Source of the DNA: Prevotella sp. UBA2725
GTDB taxonomy: Bacteria; Bacteroidota; Bacteroidia; Bacteroidales; Bacteroidaceae
Length of the DNA stretch: 64,000 bases
Direction: 5' to 3'
Assembly: GCA_002353825.1 (NCBI GenBank)
Contig: DEKJ01000057.1
Span: 124,001-188,000 of the forward strand
Shown here piece by piece: positions 50,331-59,036 of the stretch. The notes under the pieces were generated by a model that saw only the letters and a list, made by a program, of their open reading frames with translations, ran no database searches and was not told where the DNA came from. The translations under genes were made by a program, and so were the position numbers. The first letter of the stretch is position 1. The number at the start of each line of letters is the position of its first letter.

Positions 50331-51818
50331 ATGGGAAAAGCAATCATCAACATTCAGGATGGTGTCGTACGCATGCCGGAATGGCGTATGGCAGAACCAG
50401 TCAACTTCACATTGAACGATGGAGAACAATTAGCCATCGTAGGACCCAACGGTGGAGGAAAAACCATGCTCGTGAATATCCTCACAGGCAGTCACCCACT
50501 ATTGATGCACGATCCCGAATATGATTTCTCGCCAAGTACAAACAAGAGTGTATCCGACAATATCAAATATATCACCTTCCGCGATGCATACGGTGGGGAC
50601 AACGACAAGGCCTACTACTTGCAGCAGCGCTGGAACCAGGCAGATATCGACGACTCTACGCCAACCGTGGAGCAGAAACTCGATGCCGCTTATAAGATAG
50701 CTGGTGAGGACAACGAACAGCGCAGAGCCTTCAGAGACAAGCTCTACGACATGTTCAACATGCGGGTGCTACTCGACAAACACATAATATTATTATCGAG
50801 CGGTGAGCTCCGTAAACTGAAACTCACGGAGACGCTCTTCTCTCAGCCGCGTGTGCTCATCATGGACAACCCATTCATTGGACTCGATGCAGGCACTCGT
50901 GACCAGCTCAAAGAGCTCTTTGCTTCCATCGTCAAAGAAGACCATATTCAGATCATCCTCGTACTCTCCAAGACCGATGACATCCCTTCGTTCATCACGC
51001 ACATCGTCGAGGTGAAGGACATGCATGTAGGCAAGAAGATGATGCGCGAGGAATATCTTGCTTCACAAGCCCCCACTCCATCTCAAGTTCTCGATGCATC
51101 GAAGGCAGAGGCTATCCGTAACCTCCCTTATAATAATAAGGAGTATCACACGCATGAGGTGGCAAAACTCAACCATGTCAGCATCCGCTACGGCAGTCGT
51201 ACGATTCTGAAAGAACTCGACTGGACGGTGCTCAATGGTGAGCGCTGGGCGCTGAGCGGTCAGAACGGAGCCGGCAAGTCAACGCTGCTCAGCCTGATCT
51301 GTGCCGATAACCCGCAGAGCTATGCCTGCGACATCACACTCTTTGGTATTCCACGCGGCTCCGGTGAGAGTATCTGGGACATCAAGAAACATATAGGCTA
51401 CGTCTCTCCGGAGATGCACCGCGCTTATCAGAAGGATATCCCTGCAATCCGCATCGTGGCCAGTGGACTGAAAGACTCTGTGGGTCTCTATGCCAAGCCC
51501 TCTGCAGAAGAATATGAGACTTGTCGTTTCTGGCTCAATATCTTCGGACTTGAAGGCAAGGAGAACACAACCTTCCTCAAGCTCTCCAGCGGTGAGCAGC
51601 GCCTCGTGCTCTTAGCCCGCGCCTTCGTCAAGGACCCCGAACTGCTGATCCTCGACGAGCCGCTCCATGGCCTCGACAACAACAACCGCATGCTCGTCAA
51701 GAATGTTATCGATACATTCATGCAGCGAAAGAACAAGACCCTCATCATGGTGACACACTATGAGGAGGAGCTGCCGACGTGCATCGACCATAGAATAAAA
51801 CTTATCAGACATTCATGA
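50331..51818 (+). CDS. Duplicated ATP-binding cassette protein, ModF/PhrA-like
   Basis: A 495-residue protein with two ABC ATPase domains and no membrane part. Domain 1 (about 5-240) has Walker A GPNGGGKT and signature LSSGELRKLKL, but its Walker B is LIMDNPFIGLD, with Asn where the catalytic Glu should be. Domain 2 (about 275-490) has GQNGAGKST, LSSGEQRLVLLARAF and a normal LILDEPLHGLD. This asymmetric pair is characteristic of ModF (formerly PhrA). No molybdate genes are nearby, so the role is unknown. 9 bases after ruvC; overlaps the next gene by 4 bases. Confidence 0.88.
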   Translation: MGKAIINIQDGVVRMPEWRMAEPVNFTLNDGEQLAIVGPNGGGKTMLVNILTGSHPLLMHDPEYDFSPSTNKSVSDNIKYITFRDAYGGDNDKAYYLQQRWNQADIDDSTPTVEQKLDAAYKIAGEDNEQRRAFRDKLYDMFNMRVLLDKHIILLSSGELRKLKLTETLFSQPRVLIMDNPFIGLDAGTRDQLKELFASIVKEDHIQIILVLSKTDDIPSFITHIVEVKDMHVGKKMMREEYLASQAPTPSQVLDASKAEAIRNLPYNNKEYHTHEVAKLNHVSIRYGSRTILKELDWTVLNGERWALSGQNGAGKSTLLSLICADNPQSYACDITLFGIPRGSGESIWDIKKHIGYVSPEMHRAYQKDIPAIRIVASGLKDSVGLYAKPSAEEYETCRFWLNIFGLEGKENTTFLKLSSGEQRLVLLARAFVKDPELLILDEPLHGLDNNNRMLVKNVIDTFMQRKNKTLIMVTHYEEELPTCIDHRIKLIRHS

Positions 51819-53545
51819 AAAAACTCTTTTTCTCTCTCATGCTCCTTACGGCTTCACTCTCCGGACTGGCAAAGGGGAACTCGTTCACGCTGCGCGTCCT
51901 TGAGACGAGCGACGTGCACGGATCGTTCTTTCCCTATGACCTGCTCGACCGGAAACCGAAAGCCGGAAGCATGGCTCGTGTGAGCTCTTATGTCAACAAG
52001 CTCCGCAAGCAGTATGGCAAGAACGTACTGCTTCTCGATAATGGTGACATTCTTCAGGGTCAACCTGTGAGCTACTTCTCCAACTATATCGACACTACGG
52101 AGACGAACATCGCTGCGCAAGTCATCAACTACCTCGGCTACGATGCGGAGACTATCGGCAACCACGATGTAGAACCGGGACACAAGGTGTACGACAAATG
52201 GGTCGCTGCCGTGAAATGTCCTGTGCTCGGCGCCAATGTCATCAATACGGCTAAAGGCTTACCTTACCTGAAGCCTTACACGATCATCGAGCGCAACGGA
52301 TGCCGCATCGCCATTTTCGGCATGATCACACCTGCCATCCCCAACTGGCTCCCGAAGAATATCTGGAGCGGACTGCGTTTCGACGAGATGGTCTCCACAG
52401 CCAAGCAGTGGATGAAGGTCATGAAAGAGAAAGAGAAAGCAGATGTCATCATCGGACTGTTCCATTCGGGAAAGTCGGGAGGCATCACAACACCCACCTA
52501 CGAGGAGGATGCCTCTGAGAAAGTGGCGCGTGAGGTGCCGGGCTTCGACCTCGTACTCTTCGGCCACGATCATACGCGTCATCTCGACAAGGTGGTGAAT
52601 GTAGCGGGAGACACTGTGCTCTGCATGGATCCGGCCAACAATGCCATCACCGTGGCGGATGCCACCCTCTCGCTCCAAAAGGTGAAAGGCAAATGGACTG
52701 TGGCTCACAAGAATGGCGTCCTACAGAACATCACGAATGAGCCTGTAAATGAGCAGTATATCAGCCATTTCAAGGCTTATATCAATAAGGTCGACTCCTT
52801 CGCCAACGAGAAGATCGGGGAGTTCAAGCACACAATCTCAACGAAAGACAGTTACTTCGGCAACTCGGCTTTCAACGATCTCATCCTCAACCTCGAGCTG
52901 CAGATCACGCACGCTGACATTGCTTTCAATGCGCCATTGTCGTTCAACGCCACGATCAAGGCCGGTCCCGTATATATGAGCGATATGTTCAAACTCTACA
53001 AGTATGAGAACCAGCTCTACGTCATGCGCCTCACCGGTGAGGAGATCCGCAAGCACCTTGAAATGAGCTACGACCTATGGATGAACACGATGAAGTCACC
53101 CGATGACCACCTCCTGCTCCTCGACAGCCGTACACAGGGCGATGCACAGCGCTTAGGTTTCAAGAACTTCTCCTTCAACTTTGATGCAGCAGCGGGTATC
53201 GACTACACCGTGGATGTGACGAAGCCCAATGGCCAGAAGGTGACGATTCTCGGAATGAACAATGGTGAACCTTTTGATCCCAATCGTTGGTACAAAGTGG
53301 CAATCAACAGTTACCGCGCCAACGGTGGCGGAGAGCTGCTTACGAAAGGTGCCGGCATACCCAAGGACTCGCTTGAGAGCCGTATCATCTGGCGCTCTGA
53401 CCGTGACCAGCGCTATTATCTCATGCAGGAGATCAAACGACAGAAAGTGCTTGATCCACAACCCAACCACAACTGGAAAGTCATTCCCGAGGCATGGACG
53501 AAACCTGCTGCGGAAAGAGATCGCAAACTATTGTTTGGAGAATAA
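51815..53545 (+). CDS. Secreted 5'-nucleotidase / 2',3'-cyclic phosphodiesterase (UshA-like)
   Basis: A 576-residue periplasmic enzyme with signal peptide MKKLFFSLMLLTASLSGLAK. The metallophosphoesterase domain (about 25-290) shows LETSDVHGSFF, LLDNGDILQGQP, TIGNHDVEPG, FHSG and GHDHTRH, the ligands for two metals. The 5'-nucleotidase C-terminal domain (about 330-545) has FGNSAFNDLILN and the nucleotide-binding AINSYRANGGGELLTKG loop. Hydrolyses nucleotides or cyclic nucleotides outside the cytoplasm. The ATG overlaps the ModF-like stop by 4 bases. Mosaic element copy 4 follows. Confidence 0.92.
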   Translation: MKKLFFSLMLLTASLSGLAKGNSFTLRVLETSDVHGSFFPYDLLDRKPKAGSMARVSSYVNKLRKQYGKNVLLLDNGDILQGQPVSYFSNYIDTTETNIAAQVINYLGYDAETIGNHDVEPGHKVYDKWVAAVKCPVLGANVINTAKGLPYLKPYTIIERNGCRIAIFGMITPAIPNWLPKNIWSGLRFDEMVSTAKQWMKVMKEKEKADVIIGLFHSGKSGGITTPTYEEDASEKVAREVPGFDLVLFGHDHTRHLDKVVNVAGDTVLCMDPANNAITVADATLSLQKVKGKWTVAHKNGVLQNITNEPVNEQYISHFKAYINKVDSFANEKIGEFKHTISTKDSYFGNSAFNDLILNLELQITHADIAFNAPLSFNATIKAGPVYMSDMFKLYKYENQLYVMRLTGEEIRKHLEMSYDLWMNTMKSPDDHLLLLDSRTQGDAQRLGFKNFSFNFDAAAGIDYTVDVTKPNGQKVTILGMNNGEPFDPNRWYKVAINSYRANGGGELLTKGAGIPKDSLESRIIWRSDRDQRYYLMQEIKRQKVLDPQPNHNWKVIPEAWTKPAAERDRKLLFGE

Positions 53546-53570
53546 TATGCCATTCCGTTTAGTCCGGTAA

Positions 53571-53862
53571 GGTCCCCGAAGGGGGCCAATTCGGTTAGTC
53601 CCAGGTAAGAAGCAGCACCTCGGAGAGGTGCCACTAGGTTAGCCCCAGGTGAGGAGCGCAGCGACGTAACCTGGGGTTTAGGACCGAGGGCTTTTTGCTG
53701 AAAGGTGTCCTCGAAGAGGGCAAACCTTGGCAGGGCGCTGGTTATTTTAGGTTCGCCCTCTTCGAGGCCGACAGTTTAGATATTTATTACCAATTCAGCC
53801 CCAGGTTGCGTCGCTACGCTCCTTACCTGGGGCTAACCAAGTTCAACCTCTTCGAGGTTGTG
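53571..53862. repeat. Mosaic palindromic element, copy 4
   Basis: Fills the 345-base gap before nudC. Order: module C inverted (GGTCCCCGAAGGGGGCCAA, 53571-53589), a partial module B (53593-53610), CACCTCGGAGAGGTG (53615-53629), module B left (53637-53679), inner arms CCTCGAAGAGGGCAAAC and GTTCGCCCTCTTCGAGG, module B right (about 53796-53837) and CAACCTCTTCGAGGTTG (53844-53860). Module C stands on the opposite side from copies 1 and 5, in inverted orientation. Confidence 0.85.
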
Positions 53863-53890
53863 AGCATTATCAGCAGAAAAAAATACATTT

Positions 53891-54706
53891 ATGACCTACT
53901 ATTTCATATTTTCCAAGACAGCGCTGCTGCTTCAGAGGCAGGCTGACGGAACACACACCATCCCTTGCACGGAGGAGGTGCCGGTAAAGACACATCCATG
54001 GACCCACATCATGAATATCACGCCCATGGAAGACGGCACAGCCGTGAAGACCTTCAACATCGAAGATCCCGAGCACCTCGAGATTCTCAACGGCGAACTC
54101 AAGGCGAGCGGCTACGACTTCATCGGTCTCCGCGAGTCGTTCTATCACCTCCCCGTGGAGCTCTATCTCAAAGCCGGAAAGTGCCAGGAACTGCTCTACT
54201 GGGACCACAACACGCAGTTCTGCGGAGTCTGCGGAGCCCCAATGAAGATGCATACCGACATCTCTAAGCGTTGCACGCAATGCGGCAAAGAAGTGTGGCC
54301 ACAACTCGCCACGGCGATCATCGTGCTCATCCACAAAGGCGACGAGGTGCTGCTCGTACATGCTAAGAACTTCAAGGGCGATTTCTACGGCCTCGTGGCA
54401 GGATTCGTGGAGACAGGTGAGACCTTGGAGGAGGCCGTAGCGCGTGAGGTCATGGAAGAGACGCATCTGACGATCAAGAACCTCACTTATTTCGGTTCGC
54501 AGCCCTGGCCCTACCCTTGCGGCCTGATGGTCGGTTTCATGGCTGAATATGAGTCGGGCGATATCCACCTCCAGCGCTCCGAGCTCTCCCGCGGTGCCTG
54601 GTTCCGTTACGACAAGCTGCCGCAGATTCCGCAGAAGCTGAGCATCGCACGCAAGATCATCGACAAGTGGCTGGAACAGTATGGGGTAAAGAGCGAGCAA
54701 CCCTGA
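53891..54706 (+). CDS. nudC: NAD(+) diphosphatase NudC
   Basis: Hydrolyses NADH to NMNH and AMP, and in E. coli removes NAD caps from RNA. The 271-residue protein has an N-terminal domain, a zinc ribbon (CGVCGAP ... CTQCGKEVWP, four Cys) at about 112-137, and the Nudix box GFVETGETLEEAVAREVMEE followed by T. The SQPWPYP motif (GSQPWPYPCGLMVGF) that marks NudC-type enzymes is intact. Its start lies 29 bases after mosaic element copy 4; no clear promoter is seen. Confidence 0.95.
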   Translation: MTYYFIFSKTALLLQRQADGTHTIPCTEEVPVKTHPWTHIMNITPMEDGTAVKTFNIEDPEHLEILNGELKASGYDFIGLRESFYHLPVELYLKAGKCQELLYWDHNTQFCGVCGAPMKMHTDISKRCTQCGKEVWPQLATAIIVLIHKGDEVLLVHAKNFKGDFYGLVAGFVETGETLEEAVAREVMEETHLTIKNLTYFGSQPWPYPCGLMVGFMAEYESGDIHLQRSELSRGAWFRYDKLPQIPQKLSIARKIIDKWLEQYGVKSEQP

Positions 54707-54719
54707 GGCCCTCTCCCCT

Positions 54720-54870
54720 CCCTCCCCCCATCCAGGGGGAGGGCTGATATGCTTCAAGAGGTCCTTGGCATGAGGCTGGCGTCTAGGCATAGAGCATGAG
54801 GCTGAGGTCTAGACATAGAGCATGAGGCTCGGCGTACATATAGTTCTGTTCGTCGCCGTTTACGGCGACG
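54720..54870. repeat. Intergenic hairpins and a 26-bp tandem repeat after nudC
   Basis: The 324-base gap holds a C/G-rich hairpin (CCCTCCCCCC ... GGGGGAGGG, 54720-54743, no T-run), then 26-bp units beginning GCATGAGGCT at 54768, 54794 and 54820 (third partial), then CGTCGCCGTTTACGGCGACG (54851-54870). Beyond this only the transporter promoter at 54942-54949 is evident. Confidence 0.7.
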
Positions 54871-54941
54871 TTCCTCGCTCGTTTTGCATATCGACCCTCA
54901 AAAAGGACAACGAAAGGTAAGGCTATATCGATAAAAAGGTG

Positions 54942-54949
54942 TACCTTTG
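54942..54949 (+). promoter_or_regulatory. -7 element of the AspT-type transporter gene
   Basis: TACCTTTG matches TAnnTTTG, 81 bases before the ATG at 55031. Between them ATCTTATTAGA is repeated (GCATCTTATTAGAGGC / GCATCTTATTAGAAAC). Confidence 0.65.
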
Positions 54950-55030
54950 CAACGAAAATTGAAAAACAGAAAGCATCTTATTAGAGGCATCTTATTAGAA
55001 ACACTTTATTAGAAACTATAAAAACACGAA

Positions 55031-56722
55031 ATGGACTGGTTAATCAATCTTTTCACCACCCAGGACTCCGTGGCTCACATCGTGCTGCTCTACGGCATCG
55101 TGATCGCTTGCGGTGTGCTGCTTGGTAAACTAAAAATCGGAGGCATATCGCTCGGCGTCACGTTCGTCCTGTTCTGTGGCATCATTGCGGGACACATAGG
55201 CTTCACAGCTCCCACGCCTATCCTCGGCTTCCTGCAAGACTTCGGTCTGATCCTCTTCGTCTTCTGTATCGGTCTACAGGTAGGACCAGGATTCTTCGAG
55301 AGCTTCAAGAAAGGCGGCGTAGCGCTCAACGGACTGTCGACAGTGATGATCATTCTCAACATCCTCGTCATGTTCGCCTGTTACTACATTTTCTTCGACA
55401 CCTCCAACAAAACCAACCTCCCGATGATGATCGGTGTGCTCTACGGTGCTGTGACCAACACCCCGGGTCTTGGTGCTGCCAATGAGGCATTGACCTCTGT
55501 CTTCCCTAATGGTCAAATCCCGCAGATCGCCAATGGTTATGCTTGTGCTTACCCACTCGGTGTGCTCGGTATCATCGGTGCCACGATCCTCATCCGTTAC
55601 ATCACAAAGACGGATCTCAAGAAGGAAGAGGCTGAGCTCGAGGCTGAAGAAGCTGCCAACCCACACGCTAAGCCTGTGGCTCTGACACTTGAGGTGAGCA
55701 ATGCTTATCTCGCCGGTCGTACCCTCGCACAGATCAGCGAGTTTTTGGGCCGCGATGCCGTCTGTACACGTATCCTTCACGATAACGTCGTTTCTATCCC
55801 CACAAAGGATACGAAGTTTGAAGTAGGCGACAAACTGCACATCGTCTGTGCAGAGGCTGATGCTGAAGCCATCAAGGCATTCATCGGCCCGGAGACAAAG
55901 TTCGAATGGGAAAGTGCCAAGGACACACAGCCGATGATCTCGAAACGTATCATCGTCACCAACCCGAAGATGAACGGTAAGACACTCGGCAAGATGCACT
56001 TCTCTTCCGTCTATGGCGTCAACATCACGCGTATCACCCGTCAGGGCATGGATCTCTTTGCATCCCGCAACCACCACTTCCACATCGGTGACCGTATCAT
56101 GGTCGTAGGTCGTGAGGAGAATGTCAACCGTGTGGCTGAACTGATGGGTAACTCTGCTCGTCGTCTGAATGTGCCAAACATCGCTACGATCTTCATCGGT
56201 ATCGTCATTGGTATCCTCTTCGGTAGCATTCCAATCGCCATCCCCGGTGTGCCTGTTCCTCTGAAGCTTGGCCTCGCCGGTGGCCCGCTGATCATCGCCA
56301 TCCTCATCGGCCGCTTCGGTTACCGTATCAAACTTGTCACCTATACCACGACATCCGCCAACATGATGCTGCGTGAGATGGGTCTGGCGCTCTTCCTTGC
56401 CAGCGTAGGTATCAAGGCTGGAGCAGGATTCGTACAGACGGTTGTCCAGGGCGACGGACTGCTCTATGTGCTCACTGGTTTCATCATCACCGTCATTCCT
56501 ATCCTCATTGTGGGTCCTATCGCCCGCTGGAAGTTCAAGTTCAACTACTTCACGATCATGGGTATGATTGCCGGTACCTATACTGACCCACCCGCATTGG
56601 CTTACGCTAACTCAAGCTGCTCGAAGGAAGCTCCGGCCATCGGCTACTCCACGGTTTATCCGTTGTCGATGTTCTTGCGAATCTTCACGGCTCAGATCTG
56701 CGTCTTGTTCTTCTGCGGATAG
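55031..56722 (+). CDS. Putative transporter of the aspartate:alanine exchanger (AspT/YidE) family
   Basis: A 563-residue inner-membrane protein. It has two membrane blocks of about five or six helices each (about 1-190 and 390-563), separated by two RCK_C/TrkA-C-like regulatory domains (about 215-285 with ISEFLGRDAVCTRIL, and 300-375 with TNPKMNGKTLGKMHF). The repeated motif GVLYGAVTNTPGLGAANEAL / GMIAGTYTDPPALAYANSSC is characteristic of this family. E. coli YidE and YbjL have the same layout; the substrate is unknown in most members. Monocistronic with its own promoter. Confidence 0.9.
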   Translation: MDWLINLFTTQDSVAHIVLLYGIVIACGVLLGKLKIGGISLGVTFVLFCGIIAGHIGFTAPTPILGFLQDFGLILFVFCIGLQVGPGFFESFKKGGVALNGLSTVMIILNILVMFACYYIFFDTSNKTNLPMMIGVLYGAVTNTPGLGAANEALTSVFPNGQIPQIANGYACAYPLGVLGIIGATILIRYITKTDLKKEEAELEAEEAANPHAKPVALTLEVSNAYLAGRTLAQISEFLGRDAVCTRILHDNVVSIPTKDTKFEVGDKLHIVCAEADAEAIKAFIGPETKFEWESAKDTQPMISKRIIVTNPKMNGKTLGKMHFSSVYGVNITRITRQGMDLFASRNHHFHIGDRIMVVGREENVNRVAELMGNSARRLNVPNIATIFIGIVIGILFGSIPIAIPGVPVPLKLGLAGGPLIIAILIGRFGYRIKLVTYTTTSANMMLREMGLALFLASVGIKAGAGFVQTVVQGDGLLYVLTGFIITVIPILIVGPIARWKFKFNYFTIMGMIAGTYTDPPALAYANSSCSKEAPAIGYSTVYPLSMFLRIFTAQICVLFFCG

Positions 56723-56959
56723 GAACCCAACTGGGTATTGTTTGGTTAGCTTTGCAGGGGCGGCCCTTGTGGCCGTCCGCATCAACATGGTAAATATTTT
56801 GCCATTCGGGGTGCGGGCGGCTATAGGGGCCGTCCTGCATTTGAACGACAAGTATTGTATGCGGTTGTATCAATAAGTCAAAGAACAGTTGGAGAAAATT
56901 TGAAAGTGGAATTTGGAGAGTAGATCGCTTTGGTCTTTCCTTCACAGGTTTTGATGCTG

Positions 56960-56967
56960 CAAAGTTA
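56960..56967 (-). promoter_or_regulatory. Orphan promoter-like -7 element
   Basis: Plus CAAAGTTA = minus TAACTTTG, as in several real promoters here. The only frame it could drive is an 86-codon one (56685-56945, minus) with an unconvincing sequence that runs through GC hairpins and the end of the transporter gene. Confidence 0.35.
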
Positions 56968-57078
56968 GGGAAAATAGCTCATACTGGCAAGAAAATGAGT
57001 GAAATGAGTGGGTACAAGTGTATAATTTACTGACAATCAGTCAGCAATACGGCTATCTGGAATCTTGTAGCAAAAAGT

Positions 57079-57349
57079 GAAATACTACATTTCTACATTT
57101 CTACATTCTACATTAAGGTCGGAAACACGTTCACACCGTCCCCCCAAAAAAAAAATTTCATTCGCGTACATCTTTATATTTTATATATTATATAACATAT
57201 AATATTTATATTAATATTCTTTTCATTCTCTTATAACTTTACCCAGCAACTTGAATCTTAATCTGAATCGTAATCGCACGACTATTTGCATGATCAAGAT
57301 ATGCAGCGACCTTAATGTAGAATGTAGAATTGTAGAAATGTAGTATTTC
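57079..57349. repeat. 43-bp inverted repeat flanking an AT-rich 185-bp core
   Basis: The arm 57079-57121 (contains ACTACATTTCTACATTTCTA) and the arm 57307-57349 are reverse complements with one mismatch in 43. The arms are built from TGTAGAA(A)-type short repeats. The core has a run of C then A (CCCCCCAAAAAAAAAA) and a long TATA-rich stretch (about 57168-57240). No gene is inside. It resembles a non-autonomous mobile element or a scar of one. Confidence 0.8.
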
Positions 57350-57647
57350 TCAGTTGCCTCTAAGAGTATTATCGCATGGTAAAATGTTTCACGCGATTTG
57401 CGATATGAGCGTAATGGCGAGCCGATTTCACCGTAATCGGCCTGCGATATCAGTAATAATCACGATAATAATGTTTCACGAATGCATTAATGATATCAAT
57501 GATGATCAATAACTCCTTAGTTATCAGAGTGGTAATAAATAGTACCCACTATGTTAAGTCAAACTCTTGCATGGTTCAAAACTTCTTCGTAACTTTGCGG
57601 GTGGAGAAAAATTCGGCTCTTCCGGAATTTGGGTTGATTTATGAGAG

Positions 57648-57913
57648 CAACCTCGAAGAGGTTGTACATGGTTAGCCCCAGGTAAGGAGCGCAGCGACGC
57701 AACCTGGGGTTGCTTAGAGAAAAAATACCTGAACTGTCGGCCTCGAAGAGGGCGAACCTCAGATAGGGCGTAGAGATTGATATAAATAAGCACTCCTCCA
57801 TGTTCGCCCTCTCGAGGCCGACAGTTCAATTAATACATACAATTCTAAACCCCAGGTTGCGTCGCTGCGCTCCTTACCTGGGGCTAACCAAATTGGCCCC
57901 CTTCGGGGACCTC
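57648..57913. repeat. Mosaic palindromic element, copy 5
   Basis: Order: CAACCTCGAAGAGGTTG (57648-57664), module B left (57671-57712), inner arm (57732-57757), inverted inner arm (57802-57826), module B right (57847-57888; reverse complement of B left with one mismatch in 42), module C (57893-57913). The simplest and cleanest copy, so it can serve as the reference. It ends about 50 bases from the AraC pseudogene. Confidence 0.88.
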
Positions 57914-57963
57914 TTCAACCCGAAAAGCGGAAGAACCAAAAATTCATGATTAAGGGATGTGCT

Positions 57964-58833
57964 TCATAAGCTTTTCGGGCTATTCCCCGTCACCCTTTTG
58001 AAGTATTTGGAGAGCGAAGCATGATCGGGGAAATTCATCTCGGCAGCAATCTGCTTCACGGTAAACTGGTCGGCAAGCATGGTTTTGATCTGGGAGACGA
58101 CTCATTGCTCGATATGTGCTGCTGGCGTCTTTTGAGTAACACTCTTCACCACGCGCGAGAGATACTGTTGGCTGATGCAGAGCTTTTGGGCATAGAACGC
58201 CACACTACGCTCCGTGTGACTGTATTCGTTGACAAGGCGGATAAACTGTGAGAAGATATCTTTCTGACGGTCACAATCAGGACGATAATAGTCCGGCCGA
58301 TGGGTAAAACGATGATGGAACTCGTTGATCTCAAAATAGAGGATTTTGAGCTTCAGCCGCAACAAAGTGTTCAGATAGTGATGATCAGGTAGCAACATCG
58401 TATCATAAAATGTCGACAACAAAAGATTTAGGGAGTGCTCAGTACGTTCATCAATATCCATCACTTTCTCCGTGCTCATCCTGTCAATATAGGCAAAGTC
58501 CATAGGTGGCTGATGGTTGAAGACATCAAGAAAGAACTCTTCTTTAAAGAATAACAGCCATCCTTCCGTGCCCTTAGAGACGTCCATAATGACCGCCTCA
58601 TCCTGCTCGACGACTTCTCCTATCTGATGCGCGCTTACCTTATAGTCCCTTTCTTGAATGCGCATCGTCAGTGAATCTTTCGTGATAAGTATCAGCAAAT
58701 GGAAGCCAACAGAAAGGCTCTGCCCCTCTTCCCACAATTCATCTGTGATAGGGCACAGTCCGATACCCGGGGTCGCCAGATAAGGGAGTTGGTGCGCGCT
58801 GAAGAAATTCTCAATATTCATGTTGCGGTTCAA
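57964..58833 (-). pseudogene. AraC-family regulator with a premature in-frame TGA
   Basis: The open frame from ATG 58833 gives 243 residues: an N-terminal AraC-type ligand/dimer domain and the first HTH helix pair (FYAQKLCISQQYLSRVVKSV). It stops at TGA (58102-58104) just after KTPAAHIEQ. In the same frame the sequence continues as VVSQIKTMLADQFTVKQIAA, then EMNFPDHASLSKYFKRVTGN SPKSL, to a TGA at 57964-57966. That is the rest of a normal AraC DNA-binding domain. At the stop, most AraC proteins of this group have Trp, so TGG to TGA is the simplest explanation. The product would lack the second HTH. It is divergent from an RND efflux operon and was probably its regulator. Confidence 0.85.
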
Positions 58834-58844
58834 TAATCATGTTG

Positions 58845-58852
58845 CAAAGTTA
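58845..58852 (-). promoter_or_regulatory. -7 element of the AraC gene
   Basis: Plus CAAAGTTA = minus TAACTTTG, 11 bases upstream of the ATG at 58833, giving a very short leader. Confidence 0.55.
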
Positions 58853-58960
58853 GTGTTTTTCAGACAAACATTTTAACCTCTTCGTGTCATATTTGAAACA
58901 AGGTTCAGAATTGACACCATATGTTTCAAGTTGGTTATCAACATACCTTTCTATCCTGTG

Positions 58961-58968
58961 TAATTTTG
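58961..58968 (+). promoter_or_regulatory. -7 element of the RND efflux operon
   Basis: TAATTTTG matches TAnnTTTG, 68 bases before the adaptor ATG at 59037. The divergent gap (58834-59036) would also hold AraC operator sites; I saw no clear repeated operator. Confidence 0.6.
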
Positions 58969-59036
58969 CAGCGTTTTTAAGATAACAGCAGAGATACACG
59001 GATAATATTCAGAATAAATTATTATACACGAAAGGT

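Larger units (their letters stand above)
56723..57963. other. 1.2-kb gene-poor region
   Basis: Contains no credible gene. It holds GC hairpins (GGGGCGGCCCTTGTGG, 56757-56780, and GGGCGGCTATAGGGGCCGTCC, split, about 56815-56836), an orphan minus-strand promoter (56960-56967), a 43-bp inverted repeat around an AT-rich core (57079-57349), and a small hairpin GCCGATTTCACCGTAATCGGC-type (gccgatt / aatcggc arms, about 57421-57441). AATGTTTCACG is repeated directly (57390s and 57470s), and mosaic element copy 5 lies at 57648-57913. Short frames in it have no family resemblance. Confidence 0.7.

Noticed and set aside
53870..54790. A 306-codon minus-strand frame opposite nudC
   Set aside because: Antisense of an intact NudC with zinc ribbon, Nudix box and SQPWPYP; no independent support.
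56685..56945. An 86-codon minus-strand frame behind the orphan promoter
   Set aside because: It overlaps the end of the transporter gene and passes through GC hairpins; composition is not protein-like. Kept only as a promoter note.
57490..57675. A 61-codon plus-strand frame in the gene-poor region
   Set aside because: No domain, runs from AT-rich sequence into the mosaic element, no promoter in the right place.
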